DNA of 64,000 nt from Marinihelvus sp963695135 (GCA_963695135.1 CAVOGA010000003.1:62001-126000), one strand, 5' to 3'. Counted from the stretch's first letter, positions 10,157-20,321 are shown. Notes: generated by a model from the letters alone, not told the origin. A program made the numbers and translations.

Positions 10157-11639
10157 TGACGACCTGTTGTAACTGGCGAGCAATATCCAGGGCCAGGAGG
10201 CCACGTTCACCCTGCAACGCTGCGCGATCTCCGGCCGCTGCGTGCGCCAGGGTGCCCAGCCGGGCCGCTTCGTGGGCGTCAAACCCCTGCGCCAGCATGG
10301 CCGCGACCACGCCGGTCAGCACATCGCCGCTGCCACCGGTGGACATGCCCGGATTGCCCAGGGCGCAAATATCCCAGCACCCGTCCGGCGCCGCGACCAC
10401 GGAACCGCAACCCTTGAGAATGACCACCGCCCGGTAGCGACTGGCCAGCGCCTGCGCGCATCCAATGCGGTCGGCCTGGACATCCCGCGTATCGCAAGCC
10501 AGCAAGCGCGCCGCCTCGGCCGGATGTGGCGTCAGCACCCAGTTGTCGCGCGTGACCGGCGCCGCCGCAAGCAGGTTCAAACCGTCCGCATCGAGCACCA
10601 GGGGGCGCTCATCCCCGACACAGGCGGCAAACAGCGCCTGGCCCCAGGCGCCGGTTCCCAGGCCCGGCCCCACGGCCAGCACCGTGGCCCGCTGCGCCGC
10701 CGTAGCCAGCTCCGGCTGGTTGGCGACCGCCTTGACCATCATTTCCGGGCGGGTCAGGTTGAGCAGCGCTGCGTGCTCCGCATGCGTAGCGACGGTGACC
10801 AGGCCGGCGCCGGTGCGCAGGGCGCCCTCGGCCGCCAGGCGCGCCGCACCGCTCATTCCCACATCACCGGCAACCACCAGCACATGGCCGAACTGACCCT
10901 TGTGACTGTTGCGCGCCCTGCGGCCCAGACGGGCAGCGAGATAGTCGTAATTCAGCAGGTGTCCGGCAGAACCGCTGGACGATTCAACAGACCGGTAGAC
11001 CCCGGTTGGGACCTCCAGCCGGTCGAACAGTATCCGGCCCGCCTGCTCCGGACCATCGGCGGTGTACAACCCGGCCTTCTTGCCAATAAAGGTTACCGTC
11101 AGGTCGGCATGGACCGCTGCACCGAGTACGGCACCGGTGTTTGCGCTCAGTCCGGAGGGGATATCAACGGCAACCCGCCGGCAATCGAGGGCGTTGATCG
11201 CCTGGATCGCGTCGCGGTAAGGCCCCTCCACCGGCCGGTCCAGCCCGGTGCCGAGCATGGCATCGATCACCAGGTTGATGTGATCGGGAATTTCGACCGG
11301 CCAGCGCAACGGCGCATCACAGCGCTCCCGGTAGCGGGCGTAAGCCCGTGCGGCATCACCTTCCAGCCGGTCCGGATCGGACAGGGCGACGACCCGCGTT
11401 TTCACCCCGAAATCGTGCGCCAGCCGTGCGATCACGTAGCCATCGCCGCCGTTATTACCGGCGCCGCAAAGGATCAGCCAGCTGTTGCTGGCCGGATAGG
11501 CCGCCCGCACCGCTTCCATGACCGCGTTGCCGGCGCGGGACATAAGCGTGAAGCCGGGGATGGATAACTGCTCTATGGCAGCCCGGTCGAGGTCGCGGCA
11601 GGCCTGCGCGGTATACAATTTGTCGCTGATGGAAAACAT
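10149..11639 (-). CDS. nnr: Bifunctional NAD(P)H-hydrate epimerase/dehydratase
   Basis: This enzyme repairs hydrated NADH and NADPH. The N-terminal YjeF_N half epimerises the hydrate, and the C-terminal ribokinase-like half dehydrates it using ADP. The 496-residue protein shows the epimerase motif CGAGNNGGDGYVIAR near residue 60. In the C-terminal half it has HKGQFGHVLVVAGD, NWVLTPHPAEAARLL and the nucleotide-binding STGGSGDVLTGVVAA near the end. The ATG at 11639 (MFSISDKLYTAQ) matches family length, although the open frame runs on to 12065. It is divergent from queG by 12 bp. Confidence 0.95.
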   Translation of the reverse strand: MFSISDKLYTAQACRDLDRAAIEQLSIPGFTLMSRAGNAVMEAVRAAYPASNSWLILCGAGNNGGDGYVIARLAHDFGVKTRVVALSDPDRLEGDAARAYARYRERCDAPLRWPVEIPDHINLVIDAMLGTGLDRPVEGPYRDAIQAINALDCRRVAVDIPSGLSANTGAVLGAAVHADLTVTFIGKKAGLYTADGPEQAGRILFDRLEVPTGVYRSVESSSGSAGHLLNYDYLAARLGRRARNSHKGQFGHVLVVAGDVGMSGAARLAAEGALRTGAGLVTVATHAEHAALLNLTRPEMMVKAVANQPELATAAQRATVLAVGPGLGTGAWGQALFAACVGDERPLVLDADGLNLLAAAPVTRDNWVLTPHPAEAARLLACDTRDVQADRIGCAQALASRYRAVVILKGCGSVVAAPDGCWDICALGNPGMSTGGSGDVLTGVVAAMLAQGFDAHEAARLGTLAHAAAGDRAALQGERGLLALDIARQLQQVVNA

Positions 11640-11651
11640 GCCCGCATTATA

Positions 11652-12763
11652 GTGACTTCCCCACCGCGCAAAATCCCTGCCGGCGCAGCGGCTCTGCCCC
11701 GGGATGCGGACGCCCTGGCGCTGCAGATCAAGCACTGGGCGCGGGAGCTGGGATTCCAGAAGCTCGGCGTAACCGACACGCAGCTGGACGAGGCGGAAGC
11801 GCACCTGGGCCGTTGGCTGGCCGCCGGCCGGCATGGCGAGATGGAATGGATGGCGCGTCACGGCAGCAAGCGCAGCCGGCCGGCGGAACTGGTGCCGGGC
11901 ACCGTGCGCGTGCTGTCGGCGCGCATGGATTACCTGCCGGACGGACAGGACAACGCCCTGGCGCTGCTTGCGGAAAGGGATACCGGCGTTGTTTCCCGCT
12001 ATGCGCTGGGCCGCGATTACCACAAGGTGTTGCGCAAACGATTGCAGACAGCTGGCGGACCGCATCGAGGCGGCCGTCGGCCCCTTTGGTTACCGGGTAT
12101 TCGTGGACTCAGCGCCGGTGCTGGAAAAGGCCCTGGCGGAAAAAGCCGGCCTGGGCTGGATCGGCAAACACAGTAACCTGCTGGACCGCGAGGCCGGCAG
12201 CTGGTTTTTCCTGGGCGAAATCTACACCGACCTGCCCTTGCCCCTGGATGAGCCACAGCGCAATCACTGCGGTGACTGCACCCGCTGCATCGACAGTCTG
12301 CCCGACCGGCGCGATCGTGGCGCCTTACCAGGTCGATGCGCGTCGCTGTATTTCCTATCTGACCATAGAACTGCGAACCTCAATTCCGGAATCGTTAAGG
12401 CCATTAATGGGCAACCGGATTTACGGATGCGATGATTGCCAGGCGGTGTGCCCCTGGAACCGTTTTGCCCAACCCACCGGGGAAGAAGACTTCGCCCCGC
12501 GCAACGGCCTGGAAGCGCCTCAGCTCCGCCAACTGTTCGCCTGGGAAGAAGCCGAGTTTCTGGAGCGCACCGCCGGCAGCCCGATCCGCCGCATCGGTTA
12601 CGAATGCTGGCTGCGCAATATCGCCGTTGCCCTCGGCAATGCGCCCCCGTCACCGGCGACCGTCAAGGCCCTCGAGCAGCGCAAAGACCACCCTTCCGCC
12701 CTGGTTCGCGAGCATGTCGCCTGGGCCCTGGACCAGCACTATCAGCGGCAGCCCGATCGCTGA
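11652..12763 (+). CDS. queG: Epoxyqueuosine reductase QueG (frameshifted)
   Basis: QueG reduces epoxyqueuosine to queuosine in tRNA using cobalamin and two 4Fe-4S clusters. The first frame begins at a GTG (11652) with IKHWARELGFQKLGVTD. Near 12052 an extra A shifts to a frame with KAGLGWIGKHSNLL and the cluster motif CGDCTRC. Near 12297 an extra T shifts to the frame with ARRCISYLTIE and CDDCQAVCPWN. Deleting that T restores IDSCPTGAI, including a conserved cluster cysteine. A HEAT-like C-terminal part with REHVAWAL follows. The gene is divergent from nnr, as in E. coli. Confidence 0.92.
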
Positions 12764-12793
12764 GCGCGACGGGACCGGACCCTTGCCCTGCGC

Positions 12794-12799
12794 TATAAT
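12794..12799 (+). promoter_or_regulatory. Candidate -10 box before the aminotransferase gene
   Basis: A perfect TATAAT lies 48 bp upstream of the ATG at 12848, in the 84-bp gap after queG. No good -35 hexamer is visible at the expected distance. It may be a promoter for the aminotransferase, but this rests on one hexamer. Confidence 0.35.
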
Positions 12800-12847
12800 C
12801 ACCATCTTCTATTTGACTGCCGCCCGGCCGGAATCGCGGAGACCCTT

Positions 12848-14347
12848 ATGACCATTATCGACAAGCTTCAAATTCTCAGATCCCAGGGCGGCGAATCCGC
12901 CACCAAGGGGCTGCCCGACGAGCAGTTGCTCGATTTCGCCGCTCGCGACCCGCGGCTGGAGGAGGCAGTGGATGCGGCGCTGGCAGGCTTTGAGCAGCTC
13001 AAGCAGACCGACAGCGCACTGCTCGCCAAGGATGAGGCCGGACAGGTTGCGGATATCCAGACCGGCTACATCAATTTTACCCGGAAGATGCTGTCTGTCC
13101 TTACGTCAGCCTGGCGGCCAAGGGGCCCTGGATCGTGACCCTCAAGGGCGCGGTGCTGTACGAGTGCGGCGGTTACGGCATGCTGGGCTTCGGTCACGCG
13201 CCGGACCAGGTCCTGAAAGCCATGAACGCGCCGCACGTGATGGCCAACATCATGACACCGAGTATCAGCCAGAAACGCTTTCACGACGCGCTGGACCGGG
13301 AAATCGGCCACACCCGCGGTGGCAATCCTTTCAGCGCCATGTTCTGCCTGAACAGCGGTTCGGAAGCGGTTACGCTCGCCGCGCGCATCTCCGATATCAA
13401 CGCCAAGCTGCAGACCGACCCGGGCGGCGCTCACGAGGGTTGTAAGATTCACTGTCTCGGCCTTGCCGGCGCGTTTCACGGGCGCACGGAACGTCCGGGA
13501 CGCTTCTCCGACTCCACGCGGGCCAATTACGTCAAGCACCTGGCCTCGTTCCGGGACCGGGACAACCTGATCACCGTCGAACCGAACAACATCAAGCAGC
13601 TCGAGAAGGTCTTCGCCGAGGCGAAGGCCAACAACATCTTTATCGAAGCGATGTTCATGGAGCCGGTCATGGGTGAAGGGAATCCCGGCATGGCCGTCAC
13701 CCCCGAGTTCTACGCGCGGGCCCGCGAGCTGACCCGGGACCATGGCGCCCTGCTCCTGGTCGACTCGATCCAGGCCGGCCTGCGCGCCCACGGCGTGCTG
13801 TCCATCGTTGACTACCCGGGCTTCCAGGACCTGGAGGCACCGGATATGGAGACCTATTCCAAGGCCATCAACGCCGGCCAGTATCCGCTGTCCGTGCTGG
13901 CCGTGACTGCGCACACCGCCGAGCTGTACCGCAAAGGCATCTACGGCAACACCATGACCACCAATCCGCGCGCCATGGACGTGGCCGTGGCCGTGCTGGA
14001 GTCCCTGACCCCGGAATTGCGCCGCAACGTGGAAGAACGCGGCGCGGAAATGGTCGCCAAACTCAAGGCCCTGCAGGACGAGTTGGGCGGGGCCATTACC
14101 AGGGTCCAGGGCACCGGGCTGCTGATCAGCGCGGAACTGGATCCCCGCCGCTACAAGAGCTACGGCGCCGACTCCATCCGAGGAATACATGCGCATGCAC
14201 GGCGTCAACGTGGTGCACGGCGGCAAGAATGCGCTGCGCTACACGCCGGGATTCGGCATCAGCAGTGCAGAGGTTGACCTGATGGTCGATGCGACGCGCC
14301 AGGCGCTGCTGCACGGACCCGTGAAAGCCACTTCCGAAGCCGCCTGA
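12848..14347 (+). CDS. Class III PLP-dependent aminotransferase, substrate unknown (frameshifted)
   Basis: This is a fold-type I PLP enzyme of the class III aminotransferase family. The N-terminal piece starts MTIIDKLQILRSQGG. An indel near 13097 leads to the main frame with GCGG-like YECGGYGMLGFGHAPD, the phosphate-binding FCLNSGSEAV, HGRTERPGRFSDST, and a likely Schiff-base lysine in TYSKAINAGQYPL. A second indel near 14178 leads to MRMHGVNVVHGGKNALRYTP and the stop at 14347. The family's usual DEVQTG segment is replaced by VDSIQAG. An omega-amino acid such as lysine or 4-aminobutyrate is possible as substrate, but unproven. Confidence 0.75.
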
Positions 14348-14420
14348 AGCAGCCCGGTCGACGGGCGCCCGTCGCGGGCGCCCGCGTTCATTGACAGCAA
14401 GGCCTATCGCGGAGCGCCCC

Positions 14421-15024
14421 ATGGCCCATATGGAACCCCTGCCCCCGTCCACGAGCCCGGAACTGGCCGAGGACTTCGCCATGTTTCGTGGATATTCTCG
14501 GCTTCATTCCCAACAGCCTGCTGACCATGCAGCGACGTCCGCAGATGGTGAAGGGCTTCGGTGCGCTGACCAGGGCGGTGATGGACCCGGAGGGGCCGGT
14601 GGACCTGGGTTTCCTGCGTGTTATTGCGCATTTTGCGAGCCGCGCTGCCGGTTGCCAGTACTGCGAGGCGCATTCGCTGGTCGCGGCCGGGATTCATGGC
14701 ATCGACGCGGAGAAAATCGCCGCGGTGTGGGATTACCAGACCAGCCCGCTCTATTCGGAAGCGGAACGCGTGGCGCTGGATTTCGCGCTCGCCGCCGGCG
14801 CGGTGCCCAACCAGGTGGACCAGGCGCTCATGGACCGTATGCGCGAACACTGGACCGAAGAACAGGTGGTGCAGATCCTCGGCGCGGTGAGCCTTTACGG
14901 GTTTCTGAACCGTTGGAACGATTCGATGGCCACGGACCTCGAGGCTGATCCCCAGGCCCTGGGTGACGAGGTTCTTCGCCCCGGGGGCTGGACCGGCGGC
15001 AAGCACGTGAGCCGAAAGAACTAA
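14421..15024 (+). CDS. AhpD-like carboxymuconolactone decarboxylase family protein (frameshift near start)
   Basis: The main frame carries the AhpD-type motif CQYCEAHS (CxxCxxxH), typical of alkylhydroperoxidase-like proteins that reduce peroxides with a cysteine pair. The upstream part MAHMEPLPPSTSPELAEDFAMF begins at ATG 14421 in another frame and joins VDILGFIPNSLLTMQRRP if one base near 14487 is removed. That join gives a natural family N-terminus. A minimal start at 14488 is the alternative. It follows the aminotransferase by 73 bp on the same strand and may be co-transcribed. The substrate is unknown. Confidence 0.72.
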
Positions 15025-15046
15025 AACCGCTTCTTCGCAATGAGCC

Positions 15047-15088
15047 AAAAAAAACCCGGGGGCGTGCGGAGAGGTGCCCGCCCCCGGG
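15047..15088 (-). terminator. Strong intrinsic terminator
   Basis: Read leftward, a 10-bp perfect GC-rich stem (CCCGGGGGCG with CGCCCCCGGG) is followed by eight T residues. The T tract is on the leftward side only. It would therefore end transcription of the small leftward gene that stops at 15143, and not primarily the rightward gene that stops at 15024. Confidence 0.8.
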
Positions 15089-15142
15089 GCGCGCCGGGGA
15101 GACTGCCGCAATGGCAGGTGGCGCTTGCGCCGTAGCGCCGGG

Positions 15143-15488
15143 TCAGAGAAGGTCCAGCAACTGGCGGAGCGCGAAGGGCATGAGAAACAGCCCGCCGATC
15201 AACAGTCCGCCACCCAGGAAATTACCCAGCACGCTGCCGAGATCCGCCCAGGCAAACGACCCTGAGCGACCCGCAAGGCCCGCGTCCGCGGACAGGTCTG
15301 TGGACAGGTCGGTGGCCAGGACGTCATTGGCGGCGGGACAATCCTTGCCCGCACCACCTGCACCGGGAATCGTCGCGATGCGCCGCCAGGAGCGCGTGCC
15401 CGGCGCGGATGCGCTGGCATCACGGCCCTCGGCAGCCAGCGGGCGCTGCATCCCGGGGATCAAGATCAAGGTAATCGCTGTACAGCAT
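15143..15488 (-). CDS. Hypothetical small membrane-associated protein (probably frameshifted)
   Basis: I do not recognise this gene. A perfect AGGAGG lies 7 bp before an ATG at 15488, which begins MLYSDYLDLDPRDAAP and stops early in that frame. A second frame continues through an Ala/Gly/Asp-rich middle (DVLATDLSTDLSADAG) to a hydrophobic, glycine-rich C-terminus (LGNFLGGGLLIGGLFLM), stopping at 15143. A strong leftward terminator follows. One indel near 15430 would join the parts into about 114 residues, in line with other indels here. Strong expression signals support a real gene. Confidence 0.5.
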
Positions 15489-15596
15489 GTGCTTTCCTCC
15501 TCTGTTGAGTCACAGGAGAACACGGACCGTTCTCAAATCATGAGAAGCGGGCAACAGGCGTTACCGGGGCGCCGCACCGGGACCGGTGCGGTAGCT

Positions 15597-16565
15597 TTAC
15601 TCGTAGCGGGCGGCGGTCTCGCGGGCGGCATCCCGCACGGCCTCGCGCAGGAAGTCCGGCGCCAGCACCTCGACTTGCCCGCCATAGCGCATGATGTCCA
15701 TCACCAGTTCGCGCGGATCGCTGAACGGCAGCTCGAGAATCCAGGCGCCCTCCTCGTCGAAGGTGCCGGCCTGGTCCGGATGCCACTGTTCCTCGGCGAC
15801 CCAGCGCGCCATTTCGGGGGTAAAGCGAATCCGCGCCCGGTGCTTTGCCGGTCCGGAGAAAATGCCGTAGGACTGGTCGAAATGCCGGGCGAGATCCGCC
15901 GCGCTGACCTCCCGGGCCTCCTCATCGTCCAGCTGCAAACCGGTGATGCGCTCCAGGGCGAAACTGCGCAGGCCCTCCGCCTGGTGGCACCAGGCATCCA
16001 GGTACCAGCTGTTGCGGTACTGGGTCAGGCGCTGCGGTGAAATCTGCCGGTTGCTGACCTGGTCCTTGCGGCGTCCGTGGTAGGTGATGGTCAGGCGCTT
16101 GCGCTGCACCAGCGCGCCCAGGACGCCCTGGAACAGGTGCTCGGGCACCGCGCGGCCGGCGATGGCCTGGATGTGAATGCGCGAGTCCCCCTCCCCGCTC
16201 TCCACGCCCTTGTCCTGCAGCAGATTGCTGATGCGCTTTTGCAGCGAAGCCAGTTCGCCTTCAAGCAGACCGGGCTGCACATTGCCCAGGACCTGGCGGG
16301 CGGTCAGCAGCGCCTGCAGCTCCTGCGGACTGATCCAGATGCCGGGCAGTTCAAAATGCTGTTCGTAACTGCGGTCGTAGTAGAACCCCCGGTTTTCTTC
16401 GTCCTGTTCCAGCGGCGCACCGAGAAAATCCCGCAGTTCGGCCACCAGGCGGTACAGCGTCGCCTGCGAGCAGCCCAGGCGCTCCATCAACTCCTGCCGC
16501 GAAATCGGCGTGCGCCGCTGGCTGAGAATATTGTGCAGGTGATAGAGGCGTTCGACCTTGGACAT
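15597..16565 (-). CDS. WYL-domain transcriptional regulator (YafY-like)
   Basis: This 322-residue protein has an N-terminal winged helix-turn-helix (residues 1-60, with ISRQELMERLGCSQATLYRLV). A middle region starting near 140 holds the WYL domain, with the strand YRNSWYLDAWC and SFALERITGLQL, and a WCX-type C-terminal extension ends RDAARETAARYE. WYL proteins sense small ligands or nucleic acids and regulate varied targets, including DNA damage and phage defence. Here the neighbour on the same strand is gltX, 6 bp upstream, so the two may share a transcript. The target is unknown. Confidence 0.88.
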   Translation of the reverse strand: MSKVERLYHLHNILSQRRTPISRQELMERLGCSQATLYRLVAELRDFLGAPLEQDEENRGFYYDRSYEQHFELPGIWISPQELQALLTARQVLGNVQPGLLEGELASLQKRISNLLQDKGVESGEGDSRIHIQAIAGRAVPEHLFQGVLGALVQRKRLTITYHGRRKDQVSNRQISPQRLTQYRNSWYLDAWCHQAEGLRSFALERITGLQLDDEEAREVSAADLARHFDQSYGIFSGPAKHRARIRFTPEMARWVAEEQWHPDQAGTFDEEGAWILELPFSDPRELVMDIMRYGGQVEVLAPDFLREAVRDAARETAARYE

Positions 16566-16571
16566 GCCGGA

Positions 16572-17984
16572 TCAACCCTGGGCAACCCGCGCGGCGATAA
16601 ACGCCAGCGCCTTGTCAATGCGCGCCAGGCTGCGGTCGCGGCCGACCAGCCACAGGGTCAGGTTGATGGACGGGGACATCCCGGACCCGGTCAGGGCGAC
16701 ACGCAGCGGCTGGGCGATCTTGCCCATGCCAAGGTCCAGCGCCGCCGCGGTCTCCAGCACCGCCGTGTCCAGGGATTCCGGCGTCCACTCAGCCAGGGCC
16801 GCCAGGGCTTCGCGAATGGCCTGCAAGGGCCCCTCCGCCACCGGGCGCAGGTGCTTCTTCGCCGCCCCTGCGTCAAACTCCTCGAAGTCCTCGTAGTACA
16901 TGCGGCTCTGCTCGGCCATCTCTTTCAGCGTGTGCACGCGCTCGGCCTGTACGCTCACCAGGTCGGCGGGCGCGGGGCCGTCGCCCACGGCGAGACCCAG
17001 CGCTTCGAGCTGGGGCACGAGTTGCTCACCGACGTATGCCGGATCCAGGCTCTTCATCCAGTGCTGGTTCAGCCAGTTGAGCTTCTCATGGTCAAAGGCG
17101 GCAGCCTTGCGGTTCACGTCGTCGATGGAGAACAGCTCAAGCATTTCCTCGCGGCTGAAAATTTCCTTGTCCCCGTAGGACCAGCCCAGGCGGACCAGGT
17201 AGTTCAGCAGGGCCTCGGGCAGGTAGCCCATGTCGCGATACTGCATCACACCGACCGCCCCGTGGCGCTTGGACAGGCGGGCGCCGTCCTCACCCAGGAT
17301 CATCGGCACATGGGCAAACACCGGCGGCGTGGCGCCGAGCGCCTCATAAATATTGATCTGCCGGGGGGTATTGTTGATGTGATCATCGCCGCGGATCACC
17401 AGGTTGCAGTCCATATCGATGTCATCCACCACCACCGTGAAATTGTAGGTCGGTGAACCATCGGGACGTGCGATGACCAGGTCGTCGAGCTCTTCGTTGG
17501 ACACGGAGATTCGTCCCCGCACCCGGTCTACAAAGGCAACGTGGCCGACCAGCGGGTTGCGGAAACGCACCACGGGTTTCACCCCGGGAACCGGCTCTGT
17601 CCGCTCCCTGCAGTGACCGTCGTAGCGGGGTTTTCTGCCCGCCGCCATTTGCTCCTCGCGAAGCTTTTCAAGGCGCTCCTTGCTGCAGTAGCAATGGTAA
17701 GCCTTGCCGGCGTCCAGCAGCTCGCGGGTAACCTCTGCATAGCGGTCGAAACGTTGCGTCTGGTAGAACGGCCCCTCGTCATAATCCAGGTTCAGCCAGG
17801 CCATGCCATCGAGGATGGCCTGCACCGATTCCGGTGTTGAGCGCTCCAGGTCCGTGTCCTCGATGCGCAGGATGAACACGCCATCCCGGGCCCTGGCCTC
17901 GAGCCAGCAAAACAGAGCGGTGCGCGCACCGCCCACGTGCAGGTAACCGGTGGGGCTGGGTGCGAATCGGGTGCGGAGTGTCAT
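16572..17984 (-). CDS. gltX: Glutamyl-tRNA synthetase
   Basis: GltX charges tRNA-Glu with glutamate. The 470-residue class I synthetase has the HIGH-type motif SPTGYLHVGGART at residues 9-21, the family signature LRIEDTDLERS, and the KMSKS-type loop RLSKRHGAVGV. The open frame extends upstream to 18071, but the ATG at 17984 (MTLRTRFAPSPTG) is the conventional start. Only one gltX-like gene is in the window. Confidence 0.96.
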   Translation of the reverse strand: MTLRTRFAPSPTGYLHVGGARTALFCWLEARARDGVFILRIEDTDLERSTPESVQAILDGMAWLNLDYDEGPFYQTQRFDRYAEVTRELLDAGKAYHCYCSKERLEKLREEQMAAGRKPRYDGHCRERTEPVPGVKPVVRFRNPLVGHVAFVDRVRGRISVSNEELDDLVIARPDGSPTYNFTVVVDDIDMDCNLVIRGDDHINNTPRQINIYEALGATPPVFAHVPMILGEDGARLSKRHGAVGVMQYRDMGYLPEALLNYLVRLGWSYGDKEIFSREEMLELFSIDDVNRKAAAFDHEKLNWLNQHWMKSLDPAYVGEQLVPQLEALGLAVGDGPAPADLVSVQAERVHTLKEMAEQSRMYYEDFEEFDAGAAKKHLRPVAEGPLQAIREALAALAEWTPESLDTAVLETAAALDLGMGKIAQPLRVALTGSGMSPSINLTLWLVGRDRSLARIDKALAFIAARVAQG

Positions 17985-18131
17985 GTGATAAGCCTGGCTG
18001 GTCAAAGGGCGAATTGTACCCTGCCCGTCAAGCCAGGGCATCCCGCGCGGGCCCGGTCGCCAGTCTGTCAAGGCTGGCGAAACGGTTGATTTTCAGGTAG
18101 CATTGGGTTCCCTTCTGGAAGTTTTCTTGCC

Positions 18132-19573
18132 ATGCAACCACGGGTCAACAACAAGCGGCGATCGCTGATCGCCCTGACGACCGCTATGGCGCGCTTTTCG
18201 CGGCGCTGGGCACGGCGGTGCTGTGGCCTGCCGGATCGGGATCGGGCAAAGCGGACACGCACCTGGCCCGGGTGCTGCAGCGAGGCGAGCTGGTCATGAT
18301 CACCCGCCATGGCGCGAGCAGCTACTTTATTGACGGCGACGGTCCCAATGGACCGGAGTACGCGCTGGCGCGCCGCTTTGCAGACCACCTGGGCGTGTCG
18401 CTCAAGGTGCGTGTTGCCGAGGATTACGCCGGGCTGACGCAAGCCCTTGCCGCCGGCAAGGGCGACCTGATCGCGGCCAACCTGTCGCAGACCGACCGGC
18501 GCGAACAAGAACTTCGCTTTGCCCTGCCCTATGACGAAACCCGCACCCTGGTCGTGGTTCGCAACGGCTTGCGCAAGCCGGAATCGGTCGGCGATCTCGA
18601 AGGACTGCGCGGTACCGTGCTGGCGGATTCAAGCTATGCGGAGATCCTGCAGACGGCCAGCGCAGACCATCCCGCACTCAGCTGGGAGCCGGTCAAGGGG
18701 CTGGGCGTGGAAGACCTGCTGCACGCGGTGGCTGAAGGCAACTTTGAATACACGCTGATTGATGAACGCATTTACCGCCTGCACGAGCAATACTACCCCG
18801 GCATTCGCGAGGCCTTCACGCTCGGCGACACGCAGCCGCTGGCCTGGGCCTTTGACCGCGATGACGACGACAGCCTGGTGCAGGCCGCCGACCTGTTTCT
18901 GCGCCAGGCACACGAGGACGGCACCCTCCTGGCGATTCACGAACGCTACTTCGCCCCCATGGACCGCCTTGACCAGCTGGACATGATGCACTTCCAGAAC
19001 CGCATGCGTGAGCGCCTGCCGCACTACCTGACCTTTTTCCAGGAAGCGGCCGATGCGCATCAGCTGGACTGGCGCCTGCTGGCCGCCATGGGTTACCAGG
19101 AATCCCACTGGAACCCGCTGGCCGCATCACCCACCGGGGTTCGTGGCGTGATGATGCTGACCATGAACACGGCCCGCTCGCTGGGTGTTGATGACCGCCT
19201 GGATCCGCTGCAAAGCATTCACGGCGGCGCCGAGTACTTTCTGCGCATGCGTGACCGGCTGCCGGCAAGAATCGCGGAACCGGACCGCAGCTGGCTGGCC
19301 CTGGCGGCCTACAACATTGGCATGGGTCACCTTGAAGACGCGCGTCGCCTGACCGCAGCACAGGGCGGCAACCCCGATCTGTGGAGCGATGTCCGCGAAC
19401 GCCTGCCGATGCTGACCCAGGAAAAATACCACCGCAACACGCGTTACGGTTACGCCCGCGGCTACGAGGCGCAGGCCTACGTGGACAATATCCAGCGCTT
19501 TTACGAAACGCTGATCTGGATGGACACGCGGGCCCATCCGCTGCTGGCGGAGCAGATGCTGACCGCGCCCTAA
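18132..19573 (+). CDS. mltF: Membrane-bound lytic murein transglycosylase F (frameshift in signal region)
   Basis: MltF cleaves glycan strands to form 1,6-anhydroMurNAc. The main frame shows a periplasmic solute-binding-like domain (LARVLQRGELVMIT onward, to about residue 240) and a C-terminal SLT domain with the catalytic glutamate in MGYQESHWNP and later AAYNIGMGH. An ATG at 18132 begins MQPRVNNKRRSLIAL. Shifting frame near 18176 gives FAALGTAVLWPAGSGSGKAD, closely like the E. coli MltF N-terminus. The main frame alone would begin at 18218 without a full signal sequence. It overlaps the end of convergent dnaQ by 4 bp. Confidence 0.9.
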
Positions 19574-20295
19574 ACGGCCTTGTCCATCTGCCGCTCCATC
19601 TCCAGCCACAGGCAAGCGCCTGACTGATCACGAATCGATTCCAGGCGCTGTTCATGCAGGGCGCGTTCAGCGTCATTGGCGCGCAGCACGCGCAACGCCG
19701 GACGTTCCACCGGCATGTTGAGCGCATCCAGCGCTGCCGGGTCCGGGGCCGCGTCCAGCGTCAGGGCCAGGTCCACCTGCCCACCGGTCATTAGCAGGTA
19801 AACGTCGGCAAGGATCTCCGAGTCCAGCAGGGCGCCATGCAGCGTCCGGCTCGAGTTGTCCACCTCGTAGCGCTTGCACAGCGCATCCAGGCTGTTGCGC
19901 TGGCCCGGGTGCAGATCACGGGCCAGCAGCAAGGTATCAATGATTGAAAACGCCTCGCTCCAGCTGGCCGTACCCGGCTTGAGCAGGCCGTATTCGTAGT
20001 CCAGGAAGCCGAGATCGAACGGCGCGTTGTGAATGATCAGTTCCGCACCCTCCGCGTAGCTGTTGAACTCATCGGCAATGTCCACGAAGCGCGGCTTGTC
20101 GGCGAGAAACTCCCGTGACAGGCCATGAACCTCCAACGCCCCCACATCAATGTCCCGCTCCGGGTTGATGTAATGATGGAAATTACGCCCGGTGAGCTGC
20201 CGGTCGACCAGCTCGACGGCGCCGATTTCAATAATGCGATGACCCAGCTCGGTCTCGAGACCGGTGGTTTCCGTGTCCAGAACAATCTGCCGCAT
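19570..20295 (-). CDS. dnaQ: DNA polymerase III epsilon subunit (proofreading exonuclease)
   Basis: DnaQ is the 3'-5' proofreading subunit bound to DnaE in the replicative core. The 241-residue protein has the DEDDh motif I LDTETTGLE at residues 6-14, motif II around HNAPFDLGFLDYEY, and motif III with HGALLDSEILADVYL. The C-terminal region, which binds the alpha subunit, is present. Gene order with rnhA and the YafS-like gene matches E. coli, though here all three lie on one strand. Confidence 0.96.
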   Translation of the reverse strand: MRQIVLDTETTGLETELGHRIIEIGAVELVDRQLTGRNFHHYINPERDIDVGALEVHGLSREFLADKPRFVDIADEFNSYAEGAELIIHNAPFDLGFLDYEYGLLKPGTASWSEAFSIIDTLLLARDLHPGQRNSLDALCKRYEVDNSSRTLHGALLDSEILADVYLLMTGGQVDLALTLDAAPDPAALDALNMPVERPALRVLRANDAERALHEQRLESIRDQSGACLWLEMERQMDKAV

Positions 20296-20321
20296 GCGGC
20301 CAGTCTCCCGTAAATTTGGAT

